Shown: positions 1 through 12,510 of the stretch, one piece after another | Layout of the letters: the number at the start of each line of letters is the position of its first letter | Position numbering within the stretch: the first letter of the stretch is position 1 | Assembly: GCF_020510665.1 (NCBI RefSeq) | Contig: NZ_CP075187.1 | Span: forward strand, 1-64,000 | Reading direction: 5' to 3' | From: Dechloromonas denitrificans | Lineage (GTDB): Bacteria > Pseudomonadota > Gammaproteobacteria > Burkholderiales > Rhodocyclaceae | Length of the DNA: 64,000 nucleotides | Program-made: the position numbers and the translations under genes | Notes under the pieces: generated by a model | What the model was told of the DNA's origin: nothing | The model's input: only the letters and a program-made list of their open reading frames with translations | The model's database searches: none

Positions 1-1386
1 ATGGCCGGTTTCTGGGAATCATGTTTGCTCCGTTTTGAGCAGGAATTGCCCGCACAGCAATTTAATACCTGGATCAAACCACTCAGGCTCGAAGGCGAAA
101 GCACGCCGCTTGATGGCTTGCGCTTGATCGCACCAAACAGCTTTATTCAAAAATGGGTACGCGATCGCTATCTCGGCCGCATTGAAGAATATGCACATGC
201 TTTCTTTTCTGCTCCGGTCACTATTTCTCTGACCATTGGCAGTGGCCGCTCATCAGCGCCAGCTTCAAACACGACAAGTACCGCTCAGACACCAACTGCC
301 GGCACCAATACTTCCGGCAACAGCCCTGTTCCTTCTGAGAAGCCCCGCGCTCGAACCAGTAATTACGAAAAATCACGGCTTTTTTCTTCTTTCACTTTCG
401 ACAACCTGGTTGTCGGCAAGGCAAACGATCTGGCCCGGGCAGCATCTGTTCAAGTTGCAAACAATCCGGGCGGTGCCTACAACCCACTTTTCATCTACGG
501 TGGGGCTGGGCTGGGTAAAACTCATTTGATTCATGCCATCGGCAATACCATCCTTGCTGAAAATCCGGAAAAAATCGTTCGCTACGTACATGCTGAAGAC
601 TATTACTCCGACGTAGTCCGGGCTTATCAGCAAAAATCCTTCGATTCGTTCAAGCGCAGCTACAGGACGCTCGATGTTCTTTTGCTTGATGACGTTCAAT
701 TTTTCAACGGGAAAAACCGTTCCCAAGAAGAATTTTTCTTCCTATTCAATGCGTTAATCGAAGCCCGCAAACAGATCATCATCACCTGCGACACATATCC
801 GAAAGATATCAACGGACTTGATGATCGTCTGGTGACGCGCTTTGACTGGGGTCTTACGGTCCAGATCGAGCCGCCCGAACTGGAAATGCGCGTCGCCATT
901 CTCAAGAAAAAGGCCGAAGCTGAAGGGCTGCAGCTTGATGACGAAGTTGCATTTTTCATTGCCAAACATCTGCGTTCGAACGTCCGGGAACTGGAAGGGG
1001 CGCTCAAGAAGGTCCTGGCTTATTCGTCTTTCCATGGCCGCTTGATTGCACTCGACCTTGCCAAGGAAGCGCTCAAGGATTTGATCGGCTCTGTCCGCAA
1101 TGTCGGCATGGATAACATCCAGAAGACAGTCTCCGACTACTACAAGATCAAGGTTGCAGACCTGTTTTCAAAAAAACGGACACGGGCCATCGCACGTCCC
1201 CGGCAAGTTGCAATGTGGTTGTGCCGTGAAGTGACCTCACACAGCTATCCTGAAATTGGTGATGCATTCGGGGGCCGTGATCACACAACAGTCATTCATG
1301 CCGTCAAGACAATCGACAGCTTGCGAACCAAGGAAAACGAACTCAACCATGACCTGCATGTTCTTTTGCAGGTACTTAAAGGCTGA
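1..1386 (+). CDS. dnaA: Chromosomal replication initiator protein DnaA
   Basis: DnaA binds DnaA boxes at oriC, opens the duplex and loads the helicase. The 461-residue product has normal length and all four domains. Domain I starts with the conserved FWESCL pattern. A Ser/Thr/Pro-rich linker lies at about 80-120. The AAA+ domain has Walker A GGAGLGKT at 167-174 and Walker B LLLDDVQFF near 227-235. The C-terminal DNA-binding signature GGRDHTTV is at 424-431. The ATG is the first base of the window, so its promoter and ribosome binding site cannot be seen. The origin spacer and dnaN follow on the same strand. Confidence 0.99.
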   Translation: MAGFWESCLLRFEQELPAQQFNTWIKPLRLEGESTPLDGLRLIAPNSFIQKWVRDRYLGRIEEYAHAFFSAPVTISLTIGSGRSSAPASNTTSTAQTPTAGTNTSGNSPVPSEKPRARTSNYEKSRLFSSFTFDNLVVGKANDLARAASVQVANNPGGAYNPLFIYGGAGLGKTHLIHAIGNTILAENPEKIVRYVHAEDYYSDVVRAYQQKSFDSFKRSYRTLDVLLLDDVQFFNGKNRSQEEFFFLFNALIEARKQIIITCDTYPKDINGLDDRLVTRFDWGLTVQIEPPELEMRVAILKKKAEAEGLQLDDEVAFFIAKHLRSNVRELEGALKKVLAYSSFHGRLIALDLAKEALKDLIGSVRNVGMDNIQKTVSDYYKIKVADLFSKKRTRAIARPRQVAMWLCREVTSHSYPEIGDAFGGRDHTTVIHAVKTIDSLRTKENELNHDLHVLLQVLKG

Positions 1387-1388
1387 TC

Positions 1389-1864
1389 TGTTGATAAGTC
1401 TGAGGGAAAGCTGTCAGGCAATTGTGAGCAAACTTGAATTTTCAATTGAACGAAAAAATTGTTCGACATTGATCCACAGCTTTCAAGGGTAGTTTTCAAG
1501 AGGCAAAAAATAGATTTAAGTAGATGATTTTTATATAAAATTTACAGTTATCAACAGACTCATTCCTGAGGTAGTATCAGTAGTAGATTTATTTATAGTT
1601 CTTATATAAAAGCTTCTACAAACCAATTTCCGGCCAACCTTTTTACTTTGCAGAGCATTCTTCGAAAACACTGGGAACAATCTGAGACAAATTTTCTGTG
1701 TATAAACTTGTGGAAAACTTGTCTCTAAAATGTGAGTTGTCTGTGTCTTTCAGCTTTGTGAGAAAATTGTCCCGATTTCATCCTCAAGCAATCCAGAGCT
1801 TTACCAAGAACAAAAAAACGTATTCAAACATTTGAAATTAAACAATAAATTTCAGTTATCCACA
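1389..1864. other. oriC: Putative chromosomal origin (oriC) with DnaA boxes
   Basis: This is the 516-bp gene-free, AT-rich spacer between dnaA and dnaN. It carries six matches to the DnaA box TTATNCACA or close variants. Forward: TGATCCACA at 1470-1478, TTATCAACA at 1548-1556 and perfect TTATCCACA at 1856-1864. Reverse: TTATCAACA at 1389-1397, perfect TTATACACA at 1697-1705 and TTTTCCACA at 1709-1717. AT-rich runs near 1511-1545 and 1807-1852 could unwind. Position between dnaA and dnaN is a classic oriC location. No replication data are available, so the call rests on boxes, base composition and synteny. Confidence 0.8.
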
Positions 1865-1920
1865 GAGTCATTCCCGATATAGTCTACTTAGGAATTTAAT
1901 TTATGGTTCTTATTAAAACC
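1389..1920. repeat. Diverged 308-bp-offset tandem duplication across the origin and dnaN start
   Basis: Bases from 1389 resemble bases from 1697 at a constant offset of 308. An ungapped comparison of 1389-1429 with 1697-1737 gives 26 identities in 41. Comparison of 1545-1575 with 1853-1883 gives 26 in 31. Outer DnaA boxes are 159 bp apart in both copies (1389/1548 and 1697/1856). The second copy runs into the dnaN start (ATG at 1903). The matching place in the first copy (near 1594-1610) has ATA instead of ATG, the same next three residues, then a stop. This looks like an old duplication with a decayed dnaN start. Confidence 0.7.
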
Positions 1921-3009
1921 CATAGAGACACGCTTCTTGCCCCTTTGCAGTCGGTATCGGGGATTGTTGAACGACGTCACACCCTGCCTATTCTTTCCAA
2001 TGTCCTGCTTGAGAAGAAAGGTGAAAAACTCACCCTGCTCGCAACCGATATCGAGATTCAAATCACGACTTCGACAGAAGTAGGAGCCGGCGAGGGGGAC
2101 GGTGCAGTGACTGTCGGTGCACGCAAACTGCAGGAAATCTTGCGTTCGCTGCCTGATACAACCGAAGTCAGCCTGGTTCTCGAAGACAAGCGCCTTCAGG
2201 TTCGCGCCGGCAAGAGCCGTTTCAGCCTGCAGACGCTGCCGGCCGATGATTTCCCGCGAATGACGATGGCTGAGGGTGAAACGCGTCAATTTGCGATTTC
2301 CCAGAAAGCATTCCGTCAGCTGCTTGGCAAGACGCAATACAGCATGGCGGCACAGGACGTGCGCTACTACCTGAACGGTCTTCTGCTGTTGGTTGAGGGT
2401 AAGGAATTGCGTGCGGTGGCGACGGATGGTCATCGTCTGGCTTTTGCCAGCGTTGAAATCGATGCCGACTTGCCGCGCCAGGAAATGATTCTGCCGCGCA
2501 AAACCGTGCTTGAACTGAATCGCTTGCTGGTTGATAACGATGAGCCGCTGAATATCACGCTTACGGCCAATCAGGTTCGCTTCAATTTTGGTTCTGTCGT
2601 CCTGGTCTCAAAGCTGATTGATGGCAAATTCCCGGATTACGAACGGGTTGTTCCGGCAACGTTGAAAAATCACCTGACCGTTGGCCGCCAGTCGCTGATG
2701 CAGGCAATGAGCCGCGCAGCGATCCTGACCAATGAAAAATTCCGCGGTGTACGCGTTGTTTTGGGCGAAAACAGCCTGAAGCTTATTGCTGCAAATGCGG
2801 AACAGGAAGAAGCTCAGGACGAAATTGAAGTAAACTATCAGGGTGACGTCATCGATGTTGGCTTCAACGTCGGCTATTTGCTGGATGTGTTGAACAATGT
2901 TCACACTGAGGAAATCCAGTGGAGCTTCAACGATGCGAATTCCAGCGCGCTGATTACTGTCCCCGGTAATGAGCGCTTCAAATACGTTGTCATGCCGATG
3001 CGTATCTGA
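1903..3009 (+). CDS. dnaN: DNA polymerase III beta subunit (sliding clamp)
   Basis: The beta clamp dimer encircles DNA and tethers polymerase III; it also binds many repair proteins. The 368-residue product is full length and matches the three-fold clamp architecture from MVLIKTHRD at the N-terminus to the C-terminal VVMPMRI, the usual clamp ending. The ATG at 1903 has only a weak upstream purine stretch (taggaa, 1889-1894). It lies just after a perfect DnaA box at 1856-1864, so DnaA could influence its transcription. gyrB follows after 40 bp that contain a parS site. Confidence 0.98.
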   Translation: MVLIKTHRDTLLAPLQSVSGIVERRHTLPILSNVLLEKKGEKLTLLATDIEIQITTSTEVGAGEGDGAVTVGARKLQEILRSLPDTTEVSLVLEDKRLQVRAGKSRFSLQTLPADDFPRMTMAEGETRQFAISQKAFRQLLGKTQYSMAAQDVRYYLNGLLLLVEGKELRAVATDGHRLAFASVEIDADLPRQEMILPRKTVLELNRLLVDNDEPLNITLTANQVRFNFGSVVLVSKLIDGKFPDYERVVPATLKNHLTVGRQSLMQAMSRAAILTNEKFRGVRVVLGENSLKLIAANAEQEEAQDEIEVNYQGDVIDVGFNVGYLLDVLNNVHTEEIQWSFNDANSSALITVPGNERFKYVVMPMRI

Positions 3010-3016
3010 ACCCTGA

Positions 3017-5527
<2,511 letters not shown>

Positions 5528-5546
5528 GATTTTTGTATTCAAAACA

Positions 5547-5583
5547 AAGCAAAAAGGCTCTTTTTAGGGCCTTTTTGCTTTTT
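5547..5583 (+). terminator. Rho-independent terminator after gyrB
   Basis: Inverted arms at 5548-5560 and 5567-5579 (AGCAAAAAGGC with GCCTTTTTGCT) form a stem around a short T-rich loop. The downstream arm runs into a T tract. The hairpin lies 20 bp past the gyrB stop codon. Confidence 0.9.
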
Positions 5584-5666
5584 ACAGTGTTTCGTTATTT
5601 GGCAATATTGATGCTACGCTCATCCTTGTTCTTGTATGAATGATGTAAAAATCAAGGAGACAAGGA

Positions 5667-8600
5667 ATGGGATCAAAGTACTGGAAAATACGATCCGACT
5701 ACTGGGATTCTCTGCGCTTTCAACTGACGCTGGGTGTCCTGCTCATGCAAGCTATTTGCCTTGCATCACTTGCAATCATTGCTCAGGAACGCCTCAAGAG
5801 CAGTTTTCTTGATCAATTGCAGTTCCAGCAGGAAAGCAATCTTCGTTTCGTTTCGAAATGGCTTGAAAACGAAATTGGTGAGCGTTTTGGATCGTTGCAA
5901 GCGATTGCAGAGCAATTACCGGTCAAAGATTGGGCAAATGGTGATCTTGTTCAGCGCCACTTGAGCAATCAAAGCAGTATCAATCGGCTTTTTGGACGTG
6001 ATGTTTATGTTCTGTCGACAGCCGGAATACGTATTGCTGAAGCTCCAGTGCGCCAGAATATTGGCTCAGATTACCGGGATGCTCCTTATTTCAAGAAGGC
6101 GATTGAATCTCGCCATCCAGTGATCATGCCACTGATAGGACGATTTTCAGGGCGCCCGAATCTTGTTTTTGCGGTTCCCGTTCTTGATAAAAAGGGCGCT
6201 GTAATCGCGGTTATCTGTGGTTCGGATGAACTGGGGCCAGGCAGTAATTTTTATATTTCAGATTTTGCCAACAATGGTCAGGAAGGGGGATACCAGGTTA
6301 TTTCCCTGAATGAAGGTACTTATGTGGCAAGCACCGATGCGTCGATGGTGATGAGCAAAGTGTTGGAGCCGCCCGTCGCACCACTCCTTGAGCGAAGAAT
6401 TACAGAGGGGTTTACCGGTCCTGGCTGGACCAGAAACTCGGCAGGTCAGGAAATAGTTTCTTATGCAAGCAAGCTGAAAGGGATTGACTGGCTTGTCATC
6501 GCTTATGTTCCGGCCAGGCAGGCACTTGCCGCACTTGAAGGGCTGACTCTGACGATCTGGATCGGGGCCATTCTTGCGTTACTCGTTACAGGTTTTGTGG
6601 TCTGGCGTTTCATGGGATACCAGCTTCGTCCCCTGGAAAACACAGCCGGGAAAATTGTCGAGATTTTGCCCAGCCAAACGCCAATACGGCTACCTGAAAT
6701 GGGACGCCGAGAAATTCGAACGTTCATTGAACATTTCAACCGCCTGCATCGCGTCATTCATGAACAGTTTATTGCGCTTCAAGAAGAGCGTGATCACCTT
6801 GAATTAGCCGTTAATCAGCGGACAGAAGCCTTGGCGCTTAGCGAGCAATTTACTCGTGCGATCACAGACGCACTACCCAGCATGATTGCCTATTGGGATA
6901 CAGATTTGTGTAATCGCTTTGCCAATCGTGCCTACATGGATTGGTTCGGGAAAAATTCTGCCGAAATAGGCGGAATTCAGATGAAAGAGCTGATTGGGGA
7001 AGATAATTTCAGGTTTGTCGAGCCACACATACGCGCGGTGTTACTTGGCAAGCAACAATGCTTTGAGCGTATTTTGGCAAAACAGGGGCAATCTGAACGC
7101 TATGTATTGGCACATTACATCCCTGATGGAGAGTCCGGATCGGTCAAAGGATTTTTTGTCCTTCTCTATGACATTACTCAACTCAAGCTGGCCGAAATTC
7201 AGATTCAGCAACAAGCCGACGAGCTGGACGATCTCTATAACCATGCGCCATGCGGCTATCACTCCCTTGATGAACACGGAGTGATCCAAAAGATCAACGA
7301 TACAGAGCTGACTTGGCTTGGTTATGAGCGGGATGAGCTTGTTGGCAAGCAGAAAATCACAAAATTCCTGACACCTTCATCAATCGCGGTATTCGAGCAA
7401 AATTTTCCAAAAATTCTGGCCGGGCAAGCGCGCTCTGAATTGGCGCTGGAATTGATCCATAAAAATGGCAGCACTTTGCCGGTTTTGCTCTCTGCAACCG
7501 CTGTATTGAATGAATCGGGCCATTTCGTTTGCACCCGTTCCGTGTTGATCGACTATTCGCAGCTTCGCAGCCAAAAGGAAACGCTTGAGCGCGTGTTGTC
7601 TGCTTCACCCATGGCTGTGCGTATCGCACGTGTTGAAGACCATCAAATTATTTTTGTTAACCAGGCTTTTTGCGATCTGGTCCATAGGGAAAAAGAAGCA
7701 ACAAATCACGAAGATGTAAGCCATTACTATGCAGATTCTGTAGTTTTTGAAGAAATTCGCAGCTCGCTGGCGCGCGGAGAGTCTGTATTCAACAGACTGG
7801 TTGAAATCTATTTTCCGGACGATCCGGAGGAGCCCCATGTCTGGGCGATGGGTTCCTACATGAATATCGATTACGACGGACGCCCTGCGGTTCTCGCCTG
7901 GTTTTTTGATATCACCCGTCTGCAGGAAGCCAAGTCCGAAGCTGAAGCTGCGACCAAGGCCAAAAGCGTATTCCTGGCCAATATGAGCCACGAAATCAGA
8001 ACACCAATGAATGCCATCATCGGTATGGCAGATTTGGCGCTTTCGACGCAGTTGAATACGCGGCAATTCAACTATATTTCCAAAATCAAGTCAGCTTCCG
8101 AAAGCCTGCTGACGCTGATTAACGACATTCTCGATTTTTCAAAAATTGAAGCCGGAAAGCTCGAAATAGAGCGCACGCCGTTCATTCTTGAAACGGTATT
8201 CCAGCGTCTTTCGAGTGTCGTTGCCTTGCGCGCAGAAAGTCAGGGAATCGAGCTCTACTACGATATTGACGAAGACTCATGTCTGTTTGAAGGTGATCCG
8301 TTGCGGCTGGGGCAGATTCTGACCAACCTGGTCAGTAATGCGCTGAAGTTCTCGACCGGCGGTCATGTGATCGTCAAGGTCAGAACCTCGCTACAGGGCA
8401 AACAGGATGCCGAACTCCACTGTTCCGTCAGTGACCAAGGTATCGGTATGAGCGAGGAACAGATCGGCAAGCTCTTTAATCCATTTACGCAAGCTGATTC
8501 TTCGACGACACGCCGTTTTGGCGGTACCGGCCTGGGGTTGTCGATCAGCCGGCAGTTGATCGAGCTGATGGGGGGGCAGATCTGGGTGGAGAGTCTGTTG

Positions 8601-9920
8601 GGTTGTGGCAGCACCTTCCATTTCACTGTACGGCTGAAACTGATCGGGGCTGACCGGCGTCTGAGTTTGCATGAATTCGGTGCCCGACTGGCCGAACGGG
8701 CCGATTCGCCCGTCTTGATCGTGGATGACAACCCGGTATCGCTCAATATTCTTTGCCGCTTGATAAATCAATTGGGGCTGAAGGCAGAAGTTGCTGCGAG
8801 CGGGTTCGAGGCTATCCGTAAAATCCAGATCGAGCCTGTGACGGACTATCTGGCGTGTCTGGTGGATTGGCGCATGTCAGGTATGGACGGGATCGATACT
8901 ATCCGGCAGATGCGATCAATTCACACCCAGCGCCAAACCACTGCGCCAAAGATGATTTTGGTGAGTGCATTCAGCCACCATAGCGAATTGAACGAGATTG
9001 CCGGCGAAATAGACGGTGTCCTCGCCAAGCCAATCTGTGCCCGTTACCTTTACGTCGAACTTGCCAACTGTCTCGGCATGGTCAGTGCCGATAGCGTACC
9101 TGTTGAACGGCGCAAGATTGCAGTTCAGCAATGGTCGCGTTTCAGTGGCATCGACATCCTTGTGGTTGAAGATATCGAGATTAACCGTGAGGTGATCGGC
9201 GAACTTCTCGGCAATGTCGGATTGAAAGTCCGCTTTGCCACGAATGGGCAGGAATGCCTGCAAAGCGTATCGGTAAAACGTCCGGATCTTGTCCTGATGG
9301 ATCTTCAGATGCCGGTGATGGATGGGTACATGACCACCCGAAACTTGCGGGAAAATCCCGACTATCTGACCTTGCCGATTATTGCCTTGACCGCCAATGC
9401 CTTGCACGAGGAAAAAGAGCGCTGTTTACAGGCTGGCATGAATGGTCATGTCTCCAAACCGGTGCGCATGGCCCAGCTGTATGAGCAAATGCTTGACTGC
9501 ATGCCAACCTGGCAACCGAGAGAGCCTGCCTTGGATAGCGAATTGAAATTGAGTAACGACCCGTCTATCGACACCTTGGCCGGCCTGGCGTTTCCCGGTA
9601 TTGATCTGGCTGTGGGGTTGAACCATGTTGGCAAGGTGCCGCTTTATCTGCGTTTATTGGCAAAATTCCGAGACACTCATGGTGCAACGTTCGACAATGA
9701 TTATGCCCAGGCGCAAAGTCGCAATGATTGGGGTGCCCAGGTCCGGATTGCACACACCCTGAAGGGAACGGCCTATACCCTGGGGGCATTCGATTTGGGT
9801 GAAGCGGCAGAAAAACTGGAGTCGGCTGCGACAGAGAGAGATACGAACGCATGCGCTGCATGCCTTTCCGAGACGCTCGATCAGTTGCAGATTGTGATGG
9901 ATGGTTTGGACAGGGTCTGA
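5667..9920 (+). CDS. Hybrid sensor histidine kinase (Cache-PAS-HisKA-HATPase-REC-REC-HPt)
   Basis: This is a 1417-residue membrane-anchored phosphorelay kinase of unknown signal. A transmembrane segment near 22-42 and a second near 292-314 flank a periplasmic double-Cache-like region containing [13 protein letters not shown] membrane-proximal linker and a coiled coil follow. PAS-type domains occupy about 395-760. HisKA has [10 protein letters not shown] with phospho-acceptor His775, followed by HATPase motifs (N box near [23 protein letters not shown]). The first REC has Asp1067 in an unusual VDW context; the second has Asp1212 (LMDLQMP). The HPt has His1363 (HTLKG). No dedicated response regulator is adjacent, so its output partner is unknown. 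Confidence 0.93.
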   Translation: MGSKYWKIRSDYWDSLRFQLTLGVLLMQAICLASLAIIAQERLKSSFLDQLQFQQESNLRFVSKWLENEIGERFGSLQAIAEQLPVKDWANGDLVQRHLSNQSSINRLFGRDVYVLSTAGIRIAEAPVRQNIGSDYRDAPYFKKAIESRHPVIMPLIGRFSGRPNLVFAVPVLDKKGAVIAVICGSDELGPGSNFYISDFANNGQEGGYQVISLNEGTYVASTDASMVMSKVLEPPVAPLLERRITEGFTGPGWTRNSAGQEIVSYASKLKGIDWLVIAYVPARQALAALEGLTLTIWIGAILALLVTGFVVWRFMGYQLRPLENTAGKIVEILPSQTPIRLPEMGRREIRTFIEHFNRLHRVIHEQFIALQEERDHLELAVNQRTEALALSEQFTRAITDALPSMIAYWDTDLCNRFANRAYMDWFGKNSAEIGGIQMKELIGEDNFRFVEPHIRAVLLGKQQCFERILAKQGQSERYVLAHYIPDGESGSVKGFFVLLYDITQLKLAEIQIQQQADELDDLYNHAPCGYHSLDEHGVIQKINDTELTWLGYERDELVGKQKITKFLTPSSIAVFEQNFPKILAGQARSELALELIHKNGSTLPVLLSATAVLNESGHFVCTRSVLIDYSQLRSQKETLERVLSASPMAVRIARVEDHQIIFVNQAFCDLVHREKEATNHEDVSHYYADSVVFEEIRSSLARGESVFNRLVEIYFPDDPEEPHVWAMGSYMNIDYDGRPAVLAWFFDITRLQEAKSEAEAATKAKSVFLANMSHEIRTPMNAIIGMADLALSTQLNTRQFNYISKIKSASESLLTLINDILDFSKIEAGKLEIERTPFILETVFQRLSSVVALRAESQGIELYYDIDEDSCLFEGDPLRLGQILTNLVSNALKFSTGGHVIVKVRTSLQGKQDAELHCSVSDQGIGMSEEQIGKLFNPFTQADSSTTRRFGGTGLGLSISRQLIELMGGQIWVESLLGCGSTFHFTVRLKLIGADRRLSLHEFGARLAERADSPVLIVDDNPVSLNILCRLINQLGLKAEVAASGFEAIRKIQIEPVTDYLACLVDWRMSGMDGIDTIRQMRSIHTQRQTTAPKMILVSAFSHHSELNEIAGEIDGVLAKPICARYLYVELANCLGMVSADSVPVERRKIAVQQWSRFSGIDILVVEDIEINREVIGELLGNVGLKVRFATNGQECLQSVSVKRPDLVLMDLQMPVMDGYMTTRNLRENPDYLTLPIIALTANALHEEKERCLQAGMNGHVSKPVRMAQLYEQMLDCMPTWQPREPALDSELKLSNDPSIDTLAGLAFPGIDLAVGLNHVGKVPLYLRLLAKFRDTHGATFDNDYAQAQSRNDWGAQVRIAHTLKGTAYTLGAFDLGEAAEKLESAATERDTNACAACLSETLDQLQIVMDGLDRV

Positions 9921-9988
9921 ACAAGCTGCATAGAATGGCTGATGACAAGGCTGTCAGTCAGCTTTTACGATCAACAGGATAATTTTGA

Positions 9989-10441
9989 ATGCGGGTAGTT
10001 GTTCAGCGTGTTATTGAAGCTTCTGTCGCGGTCGACCGCGACATTGTCGGCAAAATCGGTGCTGGTTTGCTTGTTCTGGCCGGCTTTGAGGCAGGGGACG
10101 AGGAAGCCGATCTGGACTGGATGGTCGGCAAGATACTGCGCATGCGTATCTTCTCCGATGAGCAAGGGGTGATGAATTGCTCTGTCCAGGAGGTTGCGGG
10201 CGATATTTTGGCAGTTTCGCAGTTCACGCTTTACGCCTCGGTTAAAAAGGGCAATCGTCCATCCTGGAATAAAGCGGCTCGGGGGGATGTTTCCGGGCCA
10301 TTATTCGAAAAATTTGTCGGAAAACTTTCGGCTGGACTGGGAAAATCGGTAGAAACCGGTATTTTTGGTGCCAATATGCAGGTTTCCCTGATCAATGACG
10401 GGCCGGTTACCTTGACGATCGATTCCCGGTCGCCGGAATAA
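9989..10441 (+). CDS. dtd: D-aminoacyl-tRNA deacylase
   Basis: DTD hydrolyses D-aminoacyl-tRNAs (and Gly-tRNAAla), a chirality proofreading step in the cytoplasm. The 150-residue product has the normal length for the family. It carries both hallmark motifs: SQFTLYA in the middle, which supplies the SQxT element, and NDGPVT near the C-terminus, which supplies the Gly-Pro pair of the active site. It lies 68 bp after the hybrid kinase and is convergent with apbE. Linkage to the kinase is probably incidental. Confidence 0.97.
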   Translation: MRVVVQRVIEASVAVDRDIVGKIGAGLLVLAGFEAGDEEADLDWMVGKILRMRIFSDEQGVMNCSVQEVAGDILAVSQFTLYASVKKGNRPSWNKAARGDVSGPLFEKFVGKLSAGLGKSVETGIFGANMQVSLINDGPVTLTIDSRSPE

Positions 10442-10474
10442 GCGCCGCCCGACTATCCCGATTTCTGCGGTGAA

Positions 10475-11506
10475 TTAAGGGACGACAGTCAGCTCGGCTG
10501 GCTTGCCGACAAATTCGATGCGCTTGTTCAGGGCCTCGGTCACAAAAACATGGCCGTCACGGTCAACGCGCAAAACAAGGCCAATTTGAGTTTTCCTGGC
10601 CATTTTCTGCCAGTCCGCAGGACCGGCGATAAAAATCGGCTTGGAACTGGCATCGGATAAGGTGCCAGCCTTCGGACCGGGTGGAATCAGGACGGTGACT
10701 GCTTGCGTATGCGCTGCCGGATAGGCGCTGCGTGGGTCGAGCAGATGGGGGTAACGTTGCCCATCGTGTTCGAAAAATCGCTGGTAATCACCGGATGTTC
10801 CAATCGCTTCGCCATCTTCAAGGCTAACCGTCGCCATCGGGCCGGGCTGGCGTGGGTGCTGGATGCCGACACGCCATTTTTGGCCATTTTTCGAACCCAG
10901 CGCCATGACATTGCCACCGATGTTGATCAGGGCATTGGCCATGCCTTGAGCGCGCAGGATGGCGGCAGCTCGATCGAGGGCAACGCCTTTGAGATAGCCG
11001 CCAAAATCGAGGGCGACCTGTTTTTTGCGACTGCGTATCGTGTTGCCGCTCACCGTCAGGTCGGCAATCGAAGGTCGTGCGGCGCGCCAGGCATCGAGTG
11101 CTGCGGTCGACGGCAGTTCTGCCTTGAATTCGTCGGACTGAAATCCCCAAAGTCCGATCAATTGCCCGATGCCTGGATCAAAAAGGTAATCGCCCTGCTG
11201 GCTCAGGGAGGCCGCTTCGCGGACGAAAGCGGCGAGTTCAGGAGTGACTTCAGTCGGGGCTCCCCGAGCGATGGCGCGATTCACTGCGGTCAGCTCGGAG
11301 TCCTGCCAGGCATGATAATGCTGGTGCAAGCGATCGAATTCCTGCAACAGGGCGGCGATGGCCTGGCGGCCTTGTGCCGGGTCAGCGCTGGCGACCAGTA
11401 CTTCAACCCGAGTGCCGAAGACGTAGGCTTGTTGTTCCTGCACCGCCGGTCGGTGGCATGCCCCAAGCAGCAACACCAGCCCGAGAGCGCTCAGGAAACG
11501 CCGCAT
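10475..11506 (-). CDS. apbE: FAD:protein FMN transferase (ApbE family lipoprotein)
   Basis: ApbE proteins attach FMN covalently to Thr in flavoproteins such as Na+-NQR or Rnf subunits and act in the periplasm. The 343-residue product begins with a lipoprotein signal ending in LLLGAC, so it is probably lipid-anchored. Family motifs are visible: GTRVEV near the N-terminus, FGGYLKGVALDRA for FAD binding, and a metal/FAD-binding HLLDPRSAYP. It overlaps the end of gshB by 16 bp and is the last gene of gshA-gshB-apbE. No flavoprotein target lies in the window. Confidence 0.93.
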   Translation of the reverse strand: MRRFLSALGLVLLLGACHRPAVQEQQAYVFGTRVEVLVASADPAQGRQAIAALLQEFDRLHQHYHAWQDSELTAVNRAIARGAPTEVTPELAAFVREAASLSQQGDYLFDPGIGQLIGLWGFQSDEFKAELPSTAALDAWRAARPSIADLTVSGNTIRSRKKQVALDFGGYLKGVALDRAAAILRAQGMANALINIGGNVMALGSKNGQKWRVGIQHPRQPGPMATVSLEDGEAIGTSGDYQRFFEHDGQRYPHLLDPRSAYPAAHTQAVTVLIPPGPKAGTLSDASSKPIFIAGPADWQKMARKTQIGLVLRVDRDGHVFVTEALNKRIEFVGKPAELTVVP

Positions 11507-12510
11507 GCGTGTTCAATGGCGGTGATGAAGGCACCGGCGGCATCGAAACCGGTTTGCTGGCGAATTTCGACCATGCAGGTCGGGCTGGTGACGTTGATTT
11601 CAGTCAGATGCGTGCCGATGACGTCAAGGCCAACCAGCATCAATCCGCGCTTTAGGAGAATCGGGCCGAGTGTTTCGGCAATTTCCCGATCGCGCGGCGA
11701 GAGATCCTGCGCCACGCCGGTTCCGCCAACTGCCAGATTGCCACGCGTTTCGCCGGCTTTTGGAATGCGTGCCAGGCAATAGGGAACGGGCTTGCCGGCG
11801 ATCAGCAGGATGCGCTTGTCGCCTTGGCTGATCTCCGGCAGGTAGCGCTGTGCCATGACCGTGCGGCGGCCTTCGTGAGTCAGTGTTTCGAGGATGACGT
11901 TGCGGTTCGGGTCGTTGCGGTGAATGCGAAAAATCTGGCTGCCGCCCATGCCATCGAGCGGCTTGAGGATGACGTCGCGGTATTCCTCGATGAAATGCTG
12001 CAACTGGTTGATATCGCGCGCCACCAACGTTGGCGGGGTGAACTGGTCGAATTCGGTGATTGCGATTTTTTCCGAATGGTCGCGCAGGGCACGTGGTCGG
12101 TTGAATACCTTGACGCCATTGGCCTCGGCCCGTTCGAGCAACCAGGTTGCGGTCAGATATTCAAAATCGAAAGGCGGGTCGCGCCGCATGATGACGGCAT
12201 CGAAGGCTTTCAGCGGCCAGTATTCGCGGCCGGTTTCGCGGTACCAGTCATGGTCGTCCGGACGCAGGCGCAAATGTACCGCTTCACCGAAAACTCCGCC
12301 GGGGTGGCCGGGTTCCGGACGTCGCCAGCCCAGCGTTGCAGCATCGATGGCAAAAACTTCATGACCGTGTTTTTCGGCCGCCCGCATCATGGCGATCGAT
12401 GAGTCTTTCCAGGCCTTGAGTGAATCCAGCGGATCGAGAACGAAAGCCAGCTTGAGCGAGCGGCTGCTCGCCCCGAAGGCTTGCTGTTCGAAGTGCAGCT
12501 GCTGGGCCAC
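11491..12510 (-). CDS. gshB: Glutathione synthetase
   Basis: GshB joins gamma-glutamylcysteine and glycine with ATP to make glutathione. The 339-residue product has the bacterial GshB order: an N-terminal LKLAFVLDPLDSLK substrate-domain start, MRRDPPFDFEYL, then the ATP-grasp core (VLKPLDGMGG and RILLIAGKPV) and a C-terminal EINVTSPTC. The start is a GTG that overlaps the gshA stop (TAGTG), giving about 20 residues more than the usual MKLAFV start. No closer in-frame start is visible before that motif. Confidence 0.97.
   Translation of the reverse strand: MAQQLHFEQQAFGASSRSLKLAFVLDPLDSLKAWKDSSIAMMRAAEKHGHEVFAIDAATLGWRRPEPGHPGGVFGEAVHLRLRPDDHDWYRETGREYWPLKAFDAVIMRRDPPFDFEYLTATWLLERAEANGVKVFNRPRALRDHSEKIAITEFDQFTPPTLVARDINQLQHFIEEYRDVILKPLDGMGGSQIFRIHRNDPNRNVILETLTHEGRRTVMAQRYLPEISQGDKRILLIAGKPVPYCLARIPKAGETRGNLAVGGTGVAQDLSPRDREIAETLGPILLKRGLMLVGLDVIGTHLTEINVTSPTCMVEIRQQTGFDAAGAFITAIEHACGVS

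Noticed and set aside
9921..9988. Possible terminator between the first hybrid kinase and dtd
   Set aside because: Short inverted bases (GCTGA/TCAGC) are present but give only a weak stem with no T tract.
10703..11782. 359-residue plus-strand frame across apbE and gshB
   Set aside because: It spans the junction of two well-supported minus-strand genes and has no ribosome binding site or family motif.
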